A stretch of 64,000 nucleotides of DNA from Tachypleus tridentatus. Lineage: Eukaryota > Arthropoda > Merostomata > Xiphosura > Limulidae. A program made the translations under genes and the position numbers. Below the pieces are notes generated by a model, which saw nothing but the letters and a program-made list of their open reading frames with translations, made no database searches and was not told where the DNA came from. Of this stretch, positions 13,801 to 28,800 are shown piece after piece. The stretch is taken from NCBI RefSeq assembly GCF_004210375.1, contig NC_134825.1, positions 2,914,001 through 2,978,000 of the forward strand, read 5' to 3'. Within the stretch, counting starts at the first letter, position 1, and the number at the start of each line of letters is the position of its first letter.

Positions 13801-16800
13801 TAATAATAATGTTAAGCTAAGTATCTAGAGTGATTAATTTATGATGACTGCTATGTCTCGTATGTATAAGGAAAAGAAACTAAAATACAATATCTTTGTT
13901 CAACAATCATCAAACGATACTGTGCATATCTCGTCTCTCTTTTTACCAGTGTTGTTCAAACATTACAACATTGTTTAGTTACATGCTTATGTAACAACCA
14001 CATTTCTTTACCAACTACTGTAGACAGTATTGTTCAGTAATTTGTTTATATTGTAACTTTACTACACAGTACTACCAACAGTTGTTTAGTGACTTGTTCA
14101 TGTACCAACCATATCTACTACACAGCACTACAAACAGTTGTTTAGTAACTTGTTCATGTACCAACCGTATCTACTACACAGTGCCATTACTTTAGTGACA
14201 TGTTCATGCACCAACCATATCTACTACACAGCACTACAAACAGTTGTTTAATGACTTGTTTATGTACCAACTGGATCTACTACAGTGTTCTGTCATTAGC
14301 ATTGATAAAATTATCTGATTTGATGATGATTTGATTTAGTGAATGTAGTAAATTTCAGTTTCAAAAACACTGCATATATTGAAAAGCTCTAATATATTTA
14401 TTAGAACCACCTAATTTTAATTGTAAGAAAATATCTACAGAGAAGTTGTAATAAGCTTTAATCAGTCTCCAGGTATGTCATTTGATGTATTGTCAAAGAA
14501 GACAGTTAACATAGCTTTTAACCAGATTTGGTGTTCAACATAGTTGTTTTAGAACAAGTACTTGAGAATGTTCACATCAGTAATGAAAACATTGTACCTG
14601 TTTTAAAGGTTATCTTTCTTACTCTAACTACTAATACATTATTACTTTAAATTACTGAGTAGTCTCCAAATGAAACTTTTGTATAACTTTGCATATATAA
14701 TTTTGATATGAAGTTAAAACCTAAATCATGAGAATGGAAGGTGTAATGGATTCCTACACAGTATAAGTTGTCTTTAGGTGTAATGGATTCTTACACAATA
14801 TAAGCTGTCTTTAAGAATATTCTCAAATTACAAGAAAATAATTATTGACATTTTAATAACTTTAGATAAGAGTGTAATTTGTTTTTTAATGAAACGTATT
14901 ATTTACATAAACTAGGTGCTTGAAAATGGAGGCTTGAAAATTACTGAAGTTTTAGTGACAGACAGAGGAGAATATACATGCTATGCAACCAACAAATTTG
15001 GAGATACATCTGCTAGTGGAGTCCTAGATGTGAAAGGTAATTAATTATTGGAAGTGTGAAATTTTTTTAGTGTTTTCTTTAGTAATATTTTGCTGGTCAT
15101 GTCAGGTTTATATTAACTTGTTTATAAAGATCATGCAGTAACATTCCAGCTGAAGCACTCTTGTAAAGAAACATATTCTTATCAGACTATCTATGTTTTA
15201 TTAGTGATTTTATTGTTTTTCCAGGTAAAACTCGAATCACTCAACCACCTGAAAACTTTGAAGTAGCTGCAGGAAAGTCGGCAACTTTCCGATGTAATGC
15301 TGAAGCTGATCCTAGTTTGGAACTCACAATTGAGTGGCAGTTTAATGATCAGCCTGTAGATTTTGACCAAGACCCTCGTATGGTACAGGCAGCAGACAAT
15401 TCTTTAACTATCACAAAGACTCTTGAATTGGACTCTGGAATGTACACTTGTGTTGCCCACACAAATCTTGATGAAGATACAGCTTGGGCTACTCTAACAG
15501 TCCAAGGTACTTTCATACATGTGCTTTTGTTTTAATAATGTAAGTCTCCTGATGCTCATGTTAATGTGATTCAGTAGTGTAAGATGTGTGTGTAATGCTC
15601 ATGTTAATGTGATTCAGTAGTGTAAGATGTGTGTGTAATGCTCATGTTAACGTGATTCAGTAGTGTGAAATGTGTGTGTGATGCTCGTGTTAATGTGATT
15701 CAGCAGTGTGAGATGTGTGTGTAATGCTCGTGTTAATGTGATTCAGCAGTGTGAGATGTGTGTGTGATGCTCGTGTTAATGTGATTCAGCAGTGTGAGAT
15801 GTGTGTGTAATGCTCGTGTTAATGTGATTCAGTAGTGTGAGATGTGTGTGTGATGGTCGTGTTAATGTGATTCAGCAGTGTGAGATGTGTGTGTAATGCT
15901 CGTGTTAATGTGATTCAGCAGTGTGAGATGTGTGTGTGTGATGCTCGTGTTAATGTGATTCAGCAGTGTGTGATGCTCGTGTTAATGTGATTCAGCAGTG
16001 TGAGATGTGTGTGTGATGCTCGTGTTAATGTGATTCAGCAGTGTGAGATGTGTGTGTGATGCTCGTGTTAATGTGATTCAGCAGTGTGAGATGTGTGTGT
16101 GATGCTCGTGTTAATGTGATTCAGCAGTGTGAGATGTGTGTGTGATCCTCGTATTAATGTGATTCAGCAGTGTGAGATGTGTGTGTGATGCTCGTGTTAA
16201 TGTGATTCAGTAGTGTAAGATGTGTGTGTGATGCTTGTGTTACCATGATTCAGCAGCGTGAGATTGTGTGTGTGTGTAATGCTCATGTTAATGTGATTCA
16301 GCACAGTAAGATGTGTGTGTAATGCTCGTGTTAATGTGATTCAGTAGTGTAAGATGTGTGTGTGATGCTCGTGTTAATGTGATTCAGCAGTGTGAAATGT
16401 GTGTGTGATGCTCGTGTGAAATGTGTGTGATGCTTGTGTTAATGTGATAAAGCAGTGTGAAATGTGTGTGTGATGCTTGTGTTAATGTGATTCAGCAGTG
16501 TGAAATGTGTGTGTGATGCTTGTGTTAATGTGATTCAGCAGTGTGAGATGTATGTGTGATGCTTGTGTTACCATGATTCAGCAGCGTGAGATTGTGTGTG
16601 TGTGTGATACTAGTGTTAACGCGATTCAGCAGTGTGATGTGTGATAACATGAGTATCACACATGTGATTCAGCAGTGTGAGGTGTGTGTGTGTGTGTAAT
16701 GTTCATGTTAACGTGATTCAATGGTGTGTGTGTGATGTTTGTGTTAACGTGATTCAACAGTGTGTGTGGGTGTGATGCTCGTGTTAACGTGATTCAGCAG

Positions 16801-19800
16801 TGTGTGTATGTGTGTGTGTGTGTGATGCTCGTGGATGCTTAACTGTTTTGAACCAAACAAGATTTAGAAATCATTGTTGTCTATTTAGGTAGTGGATATA
16901 ATTCTTATAGATAGATATATACCAATCATATGAGACACTGTGGTCATAGCTTTCTGTACATAGCAACCTGAAAATAGTTTTATTTTGTATCATATAATCT
17001 CTTATAGATAAGTTTATACCCAGTCATATAAGACACTGTAGTCATAACTTTCTGGTCATAGCAACCTGAGAATAGATTTACTCCTTATATTGAAAAAAAC
17101 AAATTGTCTGAACTAGTTGAGATCTTGTGTTAATTCCTTGTTCTTTTATATATTATTAGGGTGATATAATTCTGCTATCATTTCAGTTTTCTTATACCAT
17201 CAAAGGTTATTAATTACAGAAATTGAAGCAGAAATACCTGTTTATTTTTTTTTTGCTTTATCTTTAGTTACCTTGAACTGCACTAATGTATTGATTTACT
17301 TTTGTAACTTCTATTAAAGCCTTGTTTGACTTTATACGTCTTAATGTTGAATTTAATAATTTAGAGCAAGTTGCTGTTATAATGATTCATTTCCAATTTT
17401 GTATTAAGATGTCCCAAATTCACCAAAGATTAAAGATGTTGAGTGTGAAGGGCTAATCGCTCTTGTTGAATGGCAGCCAATGGGAGATCGTCGGGCACCT
17501 ATTCTGAGCTATACAATTCAGTACAATACTAGTTTTACTCCGGATACCTGGGAAGATGCTTCTTCAAACATTCCTGCACCTGATACTCGCTTCAAGGTAT
17601 ATTTAAATTTTAATTTAATACCAGTTTTACACTGCTTGTGGAAAGATGTTCTTATCAATATTACCTCACTTGCTAAGTTATAAGTTTATTGTCAGTGATT
17701 GTTTGTGTTATGCTATGTAGTATCATCAGTGATTGTTTTGTTTGCTTATGTTAAGTTATTTGAATTATCTACATTATTATTTTGTTTGAACTAGGTTTTT
17801 ATGACTCCCTGGGCCAATTACACGTTTCGAGTGATTGCTCGAAATAAAATTGGCCCAAGTCTTCCAAGTGGCTCATCTCAGCAATGTACTACACCTCCAG
17901 ATGTACCATTCAAAAACCCTGACAAAGTAATGGGCCATGGTATCAAAGAAAATAACTTAGTTATATCTTGGACTGTAAGTACTTCTTGAGATAGATATAA
18001 AGACTTCCATAAACATCATATACCACTTCACGTTATTCTAAAAGTAAGGACTAGATCTATCTCTAATACTAACTTAATGTGAAATATTGATAGTTATTTT
18101 GTGAGTTTTCAAAATAAATTATTTAAACAGTGGCATCATGAGTCTAAGAGAAAATGTTCTTCAAAATCTTGAATTGTAACCTAACTCCAACTTTTACAGA
18201 AAATGTCATTCAAAACCCTGAATCACATTATAACTCCCATGTTATAGAAGGTACACTTCTGATATGATACATTACTTCTGCTCATATAAATAGCTATATA
18301 GTGCTGCCCCTATATGAAAGAAAATGTTTTACACATACCACAAGCCTTCTGTTTCCTCTCCATTGGAATTAACTGATTCCAGTGTTACTCTCACTCAAAT
18401 CATCATGCATCAACCTTCCACAATAAGTGACATGCTCTCATGTAGCATGGAACTCCCTCTCTGAAATTGTACCAAACTGTCACTTCTCATTTGGCAATAG
18501 ATGTGTTCAGACGTTGTTTTCATTATAATGTGCTTAGTGTGAACCGTGGCTTTAATAGTTTAATTTCTGAAGTTGGATTTCTACATTATTATTATTTCTT
18601 TACAATGATGAAATCTTTTACATTCACTTAATTTCCCAGTCTTTATATTTTTTCCTCACACTTTTGTTTATGTATTTCTCCAATGAATTCCAAAGTTTAT
18701 TTTTCTATTTCGTACCTCTGGCACTATTTTCCAAGGCTGCAAGTGGGGAAGACTCATCATTGAATTTCTATGAGATGGATCCTTGTTTGGTTCAACCTTC
18801 CCCTTAACCTATCCACTCCTCCTCAACAAGCCAATTCTGGCCAGTGATGATTTTGATAGCCTGTTTTTAATCACCGGGTTTTTTTCACGTTTTTTCTTAT
18901 CCATCTTGCAGAATTGGATAGGCATGATATGTGATTTCTCAACATGATTTTTGAGGTATATTATGTCCAGTTTCTCCATATTGGCTCATTTGTCCTTCTT
19001 CAGCCCTCATTTTACACATGTAATTGAAGCTGGGATTTTCTGGGTCATGATGCAACCTTGTCTCAGGATTTTTGTATTGTTTATTTGTTGGTATGGTGCA
19101 TAATTGGTGTGTAAACACTTGATCCTTTTCTCTTTGGTTGTACATTTGGAGCCATGACACACCTGTGTACATTGCCTTCCTAGCCCTTATCCTCCTATCC
19201 AAGGGGTTTCTCATCTCATTGTTTTATTCGGCATTGATTAGAATATTTACAACAGTACTGGTGACTAACCAGAGGGTTATGGTACAGTGAAAGCTTGACT
19301 ATATTATATTGCTACCTTTTGGTGATCTTTCATTACAGTTCAGTGGGTTCTTCAGGTTTTATCAGAGGAACTTGTCATTCAATTTCTTTCCCCACTCCTT
19401 TGTCTGTTGTACCCTTTTCCAGTGTCTGTTTGAAGTATTACAGGATTTTCTCTCATTATAGGTCATTGCACCTGTTTATCATTTTTTCCAGGCTGTTTGT
19501 TTTCTTGACAAACCAGAGATAGCAGCTTGTGCTTTGTTTATCTTGCCTTGTTGTCATTTTCCATCAGCCCCAGTTTTACTTTGGAATAATTTCTAATTCT
19601 TAGGTGGGCTTTTTTTCCAGGCTTATTGATGACAAAGGAATGCCACAAAAGCTTATTTGCATATCCTGATATTTCATTCCCTGTCAGTGTTAGTTCTCCA
19701 GGAGACATTCACAGCATTCCTTCATCCCTTATTTTGTTTTGGGTTGCACTTTCTTCTTTTTTGGTCGACTGATTAACATTCAGTTGTTCTGAAGAAGAAT

Positions 19801-22800
19801 TCACTTGTTACCCTTATCAACTGCTCCTGAAAGCAACTATATGGGCTGTTAACCAAGTTGAAGTTCTTTCTGCAACCACTCTCATATCTTGTCCATTTGG
19901 GTGTTTTATTTCTACACACATCTCAGTCTGGGCTGCTCTCCTCCTAGACTACATATGATGGTTTTCTGTTCAATTACAGTTCAAGAAGTTCTGTTGTTCT
20001 TGAGGATGTGATCCCCCATGGTGGTCTTTTTACCCTTATGTCAGTCTAATATGCAGGCTCTTTTCTGGTCTTTTCATTGACCATTGGAATTTCACAGAGA
20101 ACCTTTGTCAGCTACTATCACCTTTCCTCCTATAATTCTTGCCTTCCATGTTGGTTGGTGTCCTGCTTCCTTCTCCTCATCCAGCTTTTTCCATTTCATG
20201 AGTGCATCCCTTTGGGAATGGAGGGCATGGGTTGATCAGTAAGAAGACTTTGGATTTTTGGTCTGCAGCCATAAGGTCGTATCCTGTCAGCTTCCTGGAG
20301 CTTTGTGCTGTTTATCATGTTTTACTTCATTTTCTCCATATGGCCAGATATCATCTGGTAATGTTCCATTCCGACTTCTTTAATGGTTTCTGATCTCATT
20401 CACCAGGGTGGCACCCATTCTACATCCCTCTGTGTTCATACATTAGATCTTCCTTTTGGGACCACACGCTCAATATTCTTATACATGTCATGTCCCAGAT
20501 GCTTTCACTATTATCAGATTTCTGTCCAGACAACATTTACCCAGTCGTCTCTTAATCATTTTGTTTTCCAATGGTTTTTGACTTTTGTGGTTATAATTCT
20601 CACATTGAATCTTTCACTACATCCTTTAACCACACATTGTCTTCATTTTATCCTCCAGAATCTCATCTTCTTACTCTGGCTGTTCATGTTTTCAGCCAAA
20701 ATTTTCTATCCTCCCATTCTCCTTCTTCTATTGGTAGTTTCATTCATTTCTCACTATTTCCATTATATTGCAGTTTTCTTCCTCTTTAGGTTATCATCTT
20801 CCACCTATAGACATTTTAAGATATCAGAATCCACTGAGACTGTAACTGAATCAATTATTTCTTTTCTAAATTTTCATTTTTAGGAACCCTCTTCCCTTTT
20901 ATTACTGCTCATTGTTTAGATTCCATTCTGTGGTAATTGGTGCCTGACCAAGTATATTTTAATTGTTCAAATTCTCAGTCAAGCCATGTATTAGATTCCT
21001 TCCAGTTTCATGACAGTGTTATCCTCTTTTCTACTCCAGATGATTGGGTTTTGTATTATAGTTGAGTTGCCAGTCCTCTTTCCTGTCACACTACATGGAT
21101 GTCATTATCTGGTGGCAAGGTTTTGGATTCTAATTGACTGACTGATGATATGATCTTCATCCTACCCCCTCATAGATATCAGTAGCCTGGATTTTGGATG
21201 TAGCTGACTTGCCCTAGTCACTCTACACTTAGGAAAACATTCTTTTCATTTTAACTACTTTTCTCATTTCTAAGATTAAGTTATGTAAATTTTGCATGGT
21301 TCAAGTCACTTTTTGGCTATAATTCTCTCCCTGTTGAATGTGCCTCTCTGTTTCCTGCCCATATGTGCAACATGGGTGAATAGTACACCTGGTTCAGAAG
21401 GGATGTGGTTTTCCGTGCAAGATATCAGAATCTGACTGTCTTATCTTAGAGAGTGTTCTTAGCACACATTAGATGGATGCTTCTTTCTTTCCCTTACACC
21501 AGTCTGTCGTGTAATGTATAGTTCTAAGTATTTAAATGAGAAGACAGGTAATACACCATATTGGAAGTTATAATTTTCTTACGCTGAAAATGTATTTCTC
21601 ATAAGAACTTGCCTTTTCTCACACTTCCCACTCTTCCTCCTCACTAGAAACCAGTGCTTCCATCTTTTGTCAAACCTTAAAGTGCAGTTTGGTAAAATTG
21701 AAAGGAGAGTCACTTGAGAATATGTTACACTAGAGGGTTGATGCAGGATGATTTGTATGAGAGAGTCATTGGAATTGATCAGTTGCAATGGATGGGAGAT
21801 AGAAGGCTTGTGACATGTATAAAAAAATTATCTTTTAGTATAGATGACAGTACTGAAAAAAAATAGTTATTTATGTTATGCTAAATATGCATTTTCAGTG
21901 TAGGAAAATTATAATTTGAAAACCCTGAATTATAACCTAACTTCCACTTTTACAGAAATTGTCATTCAAAATACTAAAACTTAATCTAGTTAATTGTACA
22001 TAACTCTGTGGAATAGTTGTACAACATATATGTACTTGTGTTGCTTCCATAACTTATCTAGAAAAGAAAGCCAGTTGTAGAAGACTATGTGAACAGTTTC
22101 TAACTGAGTGAATGTATCAGCTGTTACTAAATATAGCATGTGAGTGCCTTGATAATTGTAGTAAGTCTTTTCTTTCCTTATGATCAATGGGTGACATAAA
22201 ATTTCCAAATGTGTTGCATGGAATTTTGCAAAATACTGTGCTAAGAATAAGTTATGGACCAGGAGACTGAATACAAAAGTCAAGATCCCTGTTTACTGTT
22301 TACCATCAGACTAGTGTTGTAGATCTTTTATACCATTTTGAAATACCAGCTGTTACCAGAAATAAGACCAACAGGTTATAGGTGAACTAGGTATTAATGT
22401 TAGTCCATATGAAGACATCTTATTCAAGTTACTGGATGCAGTACTTGTGATATCTCTCTGTGTGTGATTAGGTTGTTGTAATTGACACTGAGACACCATT
22501 GCTTTCTTAGATGGCTCATGGAAAGTACGTAAGAATAAATGTACATTGGACATGACATATAATGTAAACATTTACAGTGAAAACTTCTTCACAGTTGACA
22601 GTTGCAGTGTTCAAATAAACGACGAATAGATGTGGCGAGTGTCCAAAATTGTTTTAATGTAACATACTCAAACTCTGTGTGTAACCTAACTTCTGCTTTA
22701 ACAAGAAACATCATTCAAAACCCTATATGAATGATTCAAAAAGATAAGTGGATAGTAATGATACTAGTGTATTAATACCTGTGGCAAGCAGGCAGTTGTG

Positions 22801-25800
22801 GTACTAGTGGGCATGGCAAGTGAGTTATGATGGTACTAGTGGGTGTAGCAAGTGGGTAATGGTAATGGTGGAACACTAATGAATGTGGTAAGTGGGTAAT
22901 GGTGGAACACTAATGAATGTGGTAAGTGGGTAATGGTGGAACACTAATGAACATGGTAAGTGGGTAATGGTGGAACACTAATGAACGTGGTAAGTGGGTA
23001 ATGGTAATGGTGGAACACTAATGAATGTGGTGAGTAATGGTGGAACACTAATGAATGTGGTAAGTGGGTAATGGTGGAACACGAATGAATGTGGTAAGTG
23101 GGTAATGGTGGAACACGAATGAATGTGGTAAGTGGGTAATGGTAATGGTGGAACACAAATGAATGAAGTAAGTGGCAAGTGGGTAATGGTGGAACACTAA
23201 TGAACGTGGCAAGTGGGTAATGGTGGAACACTAATGAATGTGGGTATAATTTTATAGTTTTTGACTCTAAATAAGTAAAATTAAAGGCTATAAAAATTAC
23301 ATTTTGACTTAGTAATATATTGTGATGAGTAATTTATGTTAGGGTTCATACCCATGTTTAATTACATTTTGACTTAGTAATATATTGTGATGAGTAATTT
23401 ATGTTAGGGTTCATACCCATGTTTAATTACATTTTGACTTAGTAATATATTGTGATGAGTAATTTATGTTAGGGTTCATACCCATGTTTAATTACATTTT
23501 GACTTAGTAATATATTGTGATGAGTAATTTATGTTAGGGTTCATACCCATGTTTAATTACATTTTGACTTAATAATATATTGTGATGAGTACTTTATGTT
23601 AGGGTTCATACCCACGTTTAATTACATTTTGACTTAGTAATATATTGTGATGAGTAATTTATGTTAGGGTGCATAGCCATGTTTAATTACATTTTGACTT
23701 AGTAATATATTGTGATGAGTACTTTATGTTAGGGTTCATACCCATGTTTAATTACATTTTGACTTAGTAATATATTGTGATGAGTAATTTATGTTAGGGT
23801 TCATACCCATGTTTAATTACATTTTGACTTAGTAATATATTGTGATGAGTAATTTATGTTAGGGTGCATAGCCATGTTTAATTACATTTTGATTTAGTAA
23901 TATATTGTGATGAGTAATTTATGTTAGGGTTCATACACATGTTTAATTACATTTTGACTTAGTAATATATTGTGATGAGTAACTTATGTTAGGGTGCATA
24001 GCCATGTTTAATTACATTTTGACTTAGTAATATATTGTGATGAGTACTTTATGTTAGGGTTCATACCCATGTTTAATTACATTTTGTATGTGACTCTTTA
24101 AGACATGACTCTGACCTACCTGTAGTGACAGTGTTAAGAGAGAACTGCATTCAGATATCTAAAATAGAAAACCATTAAAGAGCAGTTAGGGAAGTAAGAA
24201 CATAATCCTACACTGTTTTAACAAAAACATGAATGTGTCTGCTCAGTAGTAATGCTGGTTTGATTTGATTTTAGCCCATGCCAAAAATTGAACAGAATGG
24301 TCCTGGGTTTTTCTATAAAGTATTCTGGAGGAGAGGGGATCTTCATGGTGCTCAGTGGGAAACAGTGGTGATTTCTGACTGGCAACAGAATGAATATGTT
24401 GTACATAATCAGCCTACATTTACACAGTACAGACTGAAAGTAGAGGCACATAATAAAGTTGGCCAGGCTCATGTGTCTGCAACTGAAGTCTTAGGTTACT
24501 CAGGAGAAGATCGTAAGTAGATAAGTATATATATGTTTCTGCAGAAGTTGCCTAAGCCTTAACATGTGGAGGACATGTCGAGAGTTTACTAGTGTTTTGT
24601 GCAGAGTATTAAAAACATGAGTTTGGAAGGAGTCAAACATGTTTTTATTTTGTTCTGAATGGTTACTATTTTTCTGATTTTTGCAATACCAATATTTTTA
24701 TAAACAGCTTCTATCAGAATATGTAACATGTTGAATGAAGATGAGATAATTACTGAAGTATTTAAGGATAATTTGTTAGATGTGACAAGTGAAAGTGAAG
24801 ATTCTGATAGTTGCTTTAGCCACAGTGACATTGGTAGACCTACAGAGAAATGTAAAGTTGTGTTACCAACTGTTTTTGAATTGGAAAGTGATGGTGATTC
24901 TACAAATGTTTCTCTTTGTGATTTATTTTCCTATTGTGATAATGATAACTAGTGAGAAAATTATAAAATATGACCTGATGATGTGAATGGTGTGGGAGAG
25001 TGGCACAGGTTATATGTTCAACATGAACATTTATACGTGAATGGTGTGGGAGAGTGGCACAGGTTATATGTTCAACATGAACATTTATACTGGTCAGGGG
25101 AAAAATTGGAGAAAACTATTATTTCAGTTCTTGCTCATAATCTTGGATTGTGGCATCATGTATACCAGGACAATTATTACAACAGTACGTCCATTGTAAA
25201 CATGCTCCAAGAACATAAAACAAGAGTCTGCAGAACAATCAGAGCAGATAGAGGGTTGCTGTTCATATGGAAAGACAAGAGAGAAGTGAGAATGGTTTCA
25301 ACCATCCATGTTTCTACCACAGGAAAGAAAAATAGAATAAGTATAGAATATTTAATAAAACCTGTGTGTGTTCTACACACAACACTCACATGGAAGGATG
25401 TTGGTCATGTAAATCAATACCTCATACTACACCATTTTAGTCATATTTTATCTAATAAACTGTGACCTTTTCAATTCACATATATTCTAAATCAATACTA
25501 AAAAAAGAAAAAAAGTTCCTCCTATTTGTGACAAGAGAATGGATTAGTAATAAGGAGAAAGAAGGCTCACTGAAACTAGAGAGGAATGAACCCAGTCCAT
25601 CATGTGAAGACACAAGGAGAACCCAGTGTGAGGAAGACTGTTTGGTGACATGAAGACACAAGGAGAACCCAACATAAGGAAGACTTTCTGTTCACATGAA
25701 GACACAAGGAGAACCCAACATAAGGAAGACTTTCTGTTCACATGAAGACACAAGGAGAACCCAACATAAGGAAGACTTTCTGTTCACATGAAGACACAAG

Positions 25801-28800
25801 GAGAACCCAACATAAGGAAGACTTTCTGTTCACATGAAGACACAAGGAGAACCCAACATAAGGAAGACTTTCTGTTGACATGAAGACACAAGGAGAACCC
25901 AAAATAAGGAAGACTGTTTGGTGACATTGAAGACACAAGGAGAACCCAACATAAGGAAGACTGTTTGGTGACATTGAAGACACAAGGAGAACCCAACATA
26001 AGGAAGACTGTTTGGTGATATGAAGACACAAGGAGAACCCATATTTTGACATGAAGCAGCATATTCCTGTGCTCATTTCATGTACATGAAAAAATAAATT
26101 TACCACCAGAGCCTGTAGGGTTTGTGCTGCCCATGAGAAAAGAAGTGAAATGCAATATATATGCATATTTTGTGTGGTTCTGCTTCATATAGGAAAATGT
26201 TTGACAAGAAATTGCAAAAATTTACTTTGTCTTTTTGTACATACTTTATACGTTTCAGATAAATAAATAAAAGTGTAGTTACGAACAAAATAAAATACAT
26301 CTAACTCCTTTCAAACTCGGTGTTTTAATAAATGGCACACACAGACTTTGCACGTGTAAACTTGTGACCCATCCTCAGTGTGTTAAGACAACTTTTATTC
26401 TCATTATTCTGTAATTAGTTTTTAAGACTACATCATAAGCCAGACTAAGAAGTGGTCTTATAGCTGAAGTTTATCTAACCGACTACTTATAATACTGATT
26501 ACTGTGTTTAAGTGTTATGAGATACACAGTAGATTATCATCTGATTATGTCCTAGGAATGTTCCATAATGATGTAGCTACCAGTATATGTAATGAATAAG
26601 ATTTGGCTCACCAAAGTTTATTTGTAGCTTTCACTAATATGTCACATTAATGTATTATGTTTACCTGACATAACCTGTACACCTAAAGGGAAAGTAATAT
26701 TTCAAGTGCATTGTTGAAATTTCTAATTTATGCTCAAGCAAAATTTTAACTTAAGGGTTTATATTATACAGGACCTTTGGATGCACCCACAAATTTCAAG
26801 CTGATCTTTAAAAAAAATGCTAATTCTGCTATGTTCTCATGGGATCCTGTCTCTCCTGTCTCCATACGTGGTCACTTCAGGGGGTACAAGGTAAGATTAA
26901 AAGTGTTCATTGGTAACAAAATTGTGTGTATATTACACAAAAAATTGTTAAAACTGTACATTCCACGTACGTTGGTTTTTTTTTTCATCTCTTGACAATG
27001 TTTAAAATGCTAGAAAATTTGCATTGGACAAATAAACGAATTATAGATGTAGATTCAGCATGCTAGTTTTACAAAAGTGATAATGGTGCAGTCATTGAAC
27101 TAGGAGCCCTGTTGCACAAATTTTAACAAATGATGAATCCTGCTAACTAGTTCCTATAAATTGTAGAATTTGTGTAAAATAAAATTACTTCAAAACCACA
27201 TTTTTAGTGTTTCCAAACCTCAAAATAAATATACTATGAATAAATGAAGTATATCTACTGAAGAGGACTGGAGAGATCTGACATATTTATAATATTTTAA
27301 ACACATTACTAACTAAATATTTTTGTTGAAGATCATCGGTATTGTCAGGCATGACCATTAGTGTTGTAGTAGGAGTTATAGTTTTTGTTCTTCTTTAGTC
27401 AAATAAAGTGAAATTTAAAAAACTTGTTGTGTTTCATTGTTTGTCAAATGGAATAATACATACTGAAGTGAGTTTCTAACTTTTACCTTTCTTAAGGGTT
27501 GAAGGATGAAAGAGCCTGATTTTTCTGTTTCTCTTGCATTTACTTTAATCAGGTTATTCTTGTTAGTAAATCATATAATAGTTGTAAGTGTTCCTGCCCA
27601 TAATCTTCACTGCTTGTTGGCTGGCTGATCTAACAGTCATCTATCCATGATCTTCACTGCTTGTTGGCTGACTGATCTAATAGTCATCCATCCATGATCT
27701 TCACTGCTTGTTGGCTGACTGATCTAATAGTCATCCATCCATGATCTTCACTGCTTGTTGGCTGACTGATCTAATAGTCATCTATCCATGATCTTCACTG
27801 CTTGTTTGCTGGCTGATCTAACAGTCGTCTATCCATGATCCTCACTGCTTGTTGGCTGGCTGATCTAATAGTCATCTATCCATGATCTTCACTGCTTGTT
27901 GGCTGACTGATCTAATAGTCATCCATCCATGATCTTCACTGCTTGTTTGCTGGCTGATCTAACAGTCATCTATCCATGATCTTCACTGCTTGTTGGCTGG
28001 CTGGCTGATCTAACAGTCATCTATCACAGTTTTTTGTTTTTGTTTTTTTTTAATATCAGGAACTTTAGGATTTATTGACATTTCTAAGATTTTTGTTTTT
28101 AAATCTAGGAGAGCATTATTACAATGATTTTGCCCTAGTAGGACAGAGATTTCATACAAATATAATGTAGAATTTATGTAGATTTACAGATATTTTAATT
28201 TGTGTTTTCATTCTATACTGTTCAGCATAAGCTATTTTTCTTTTTAAAGTTATCGTGTTAGGATTGTGTGTTTTTGTGTTGCAGGTTCAATATATCTTTT
28301 CTCTCATTTAAAGCACACATATTGTTTTGTACTGTGTTAAAGGAATATTCTTTGTTTTATTCTGATCTAGTAAGTATTTGTTATTTGTATAAATCTCTTT
28401 CTTGTCTCTTCCAATTATATCTTAACCTTTGCAACTTATGGGGAAATATACACTCACACCTGTAATTCAGGACTTAAACTTACTAACTTTACTTGTTATA
28501 CCTGAGTTACCTGGGTATTGTTGAGCATGATTATGACATTGTTAAACTTACTAACTTTACTTGTTATACCTGAGTTACCTGGGTATTGTTGAGCATGATT
28601 ATGACATTGTTAAACTTACTAACTATACTTGCTTGTTATACCTGAGTTACCTAGGTATTGTTGAGCATGATTATGACATTGTTAAACTTACTAACTATAC
28701 TTGTTTGTTATACCTGAGTTACCTAGGTATTGTTGAGCATAATTATGATATTGTTTATTTTCATATATTAGTGTTAACTCTTAAACAGCAGGAATGTTGT

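Larger units (their letters stand above)
24559..26386 (+). mobile_element. piggyBac-type DNA transposon, decayed
   Basis: Flanked by TTAA at 24559-24562 and 26383-26386, the piggyBac target site. Subterminal parts are inverted: TATTAAAAACATGAGTTTGG (about 24606) pairs with the complement of CAAACTCGGTGTTTTAATAA (about 26312). Inside, in order, lie an acidic N-terminus, a DDE-domain remnant, and a C-terminal Cys-rich domain, with a 46-bp minisatellite between the last two. Much of the first half of the catalytic domain is missing. The element lies in the intron between exons k and l. Confidence 0.88.

Noticed and set aside
20383-20883. 166-codon + frame
   Set aside because: Falls in the DIRS-like element, where the conserved text jumps between frames; a remnant, not a gene.
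22780-23245. G-quadruplex array
   Set aside because: Runs of G are too short (GG or GGG once per unit) for a convincing quadruplex.
24728-24952. Independent acidic small protein
   Set aside because: Lies between the TTAA ends of the piggyBac element at the position of the transposase N-terminus.
25544-26166. Overlapping - strand frames with Leu/Cys/Val-rich repeats
   Set aside because: By-product of the 46-bp array inside the piggyBac element.
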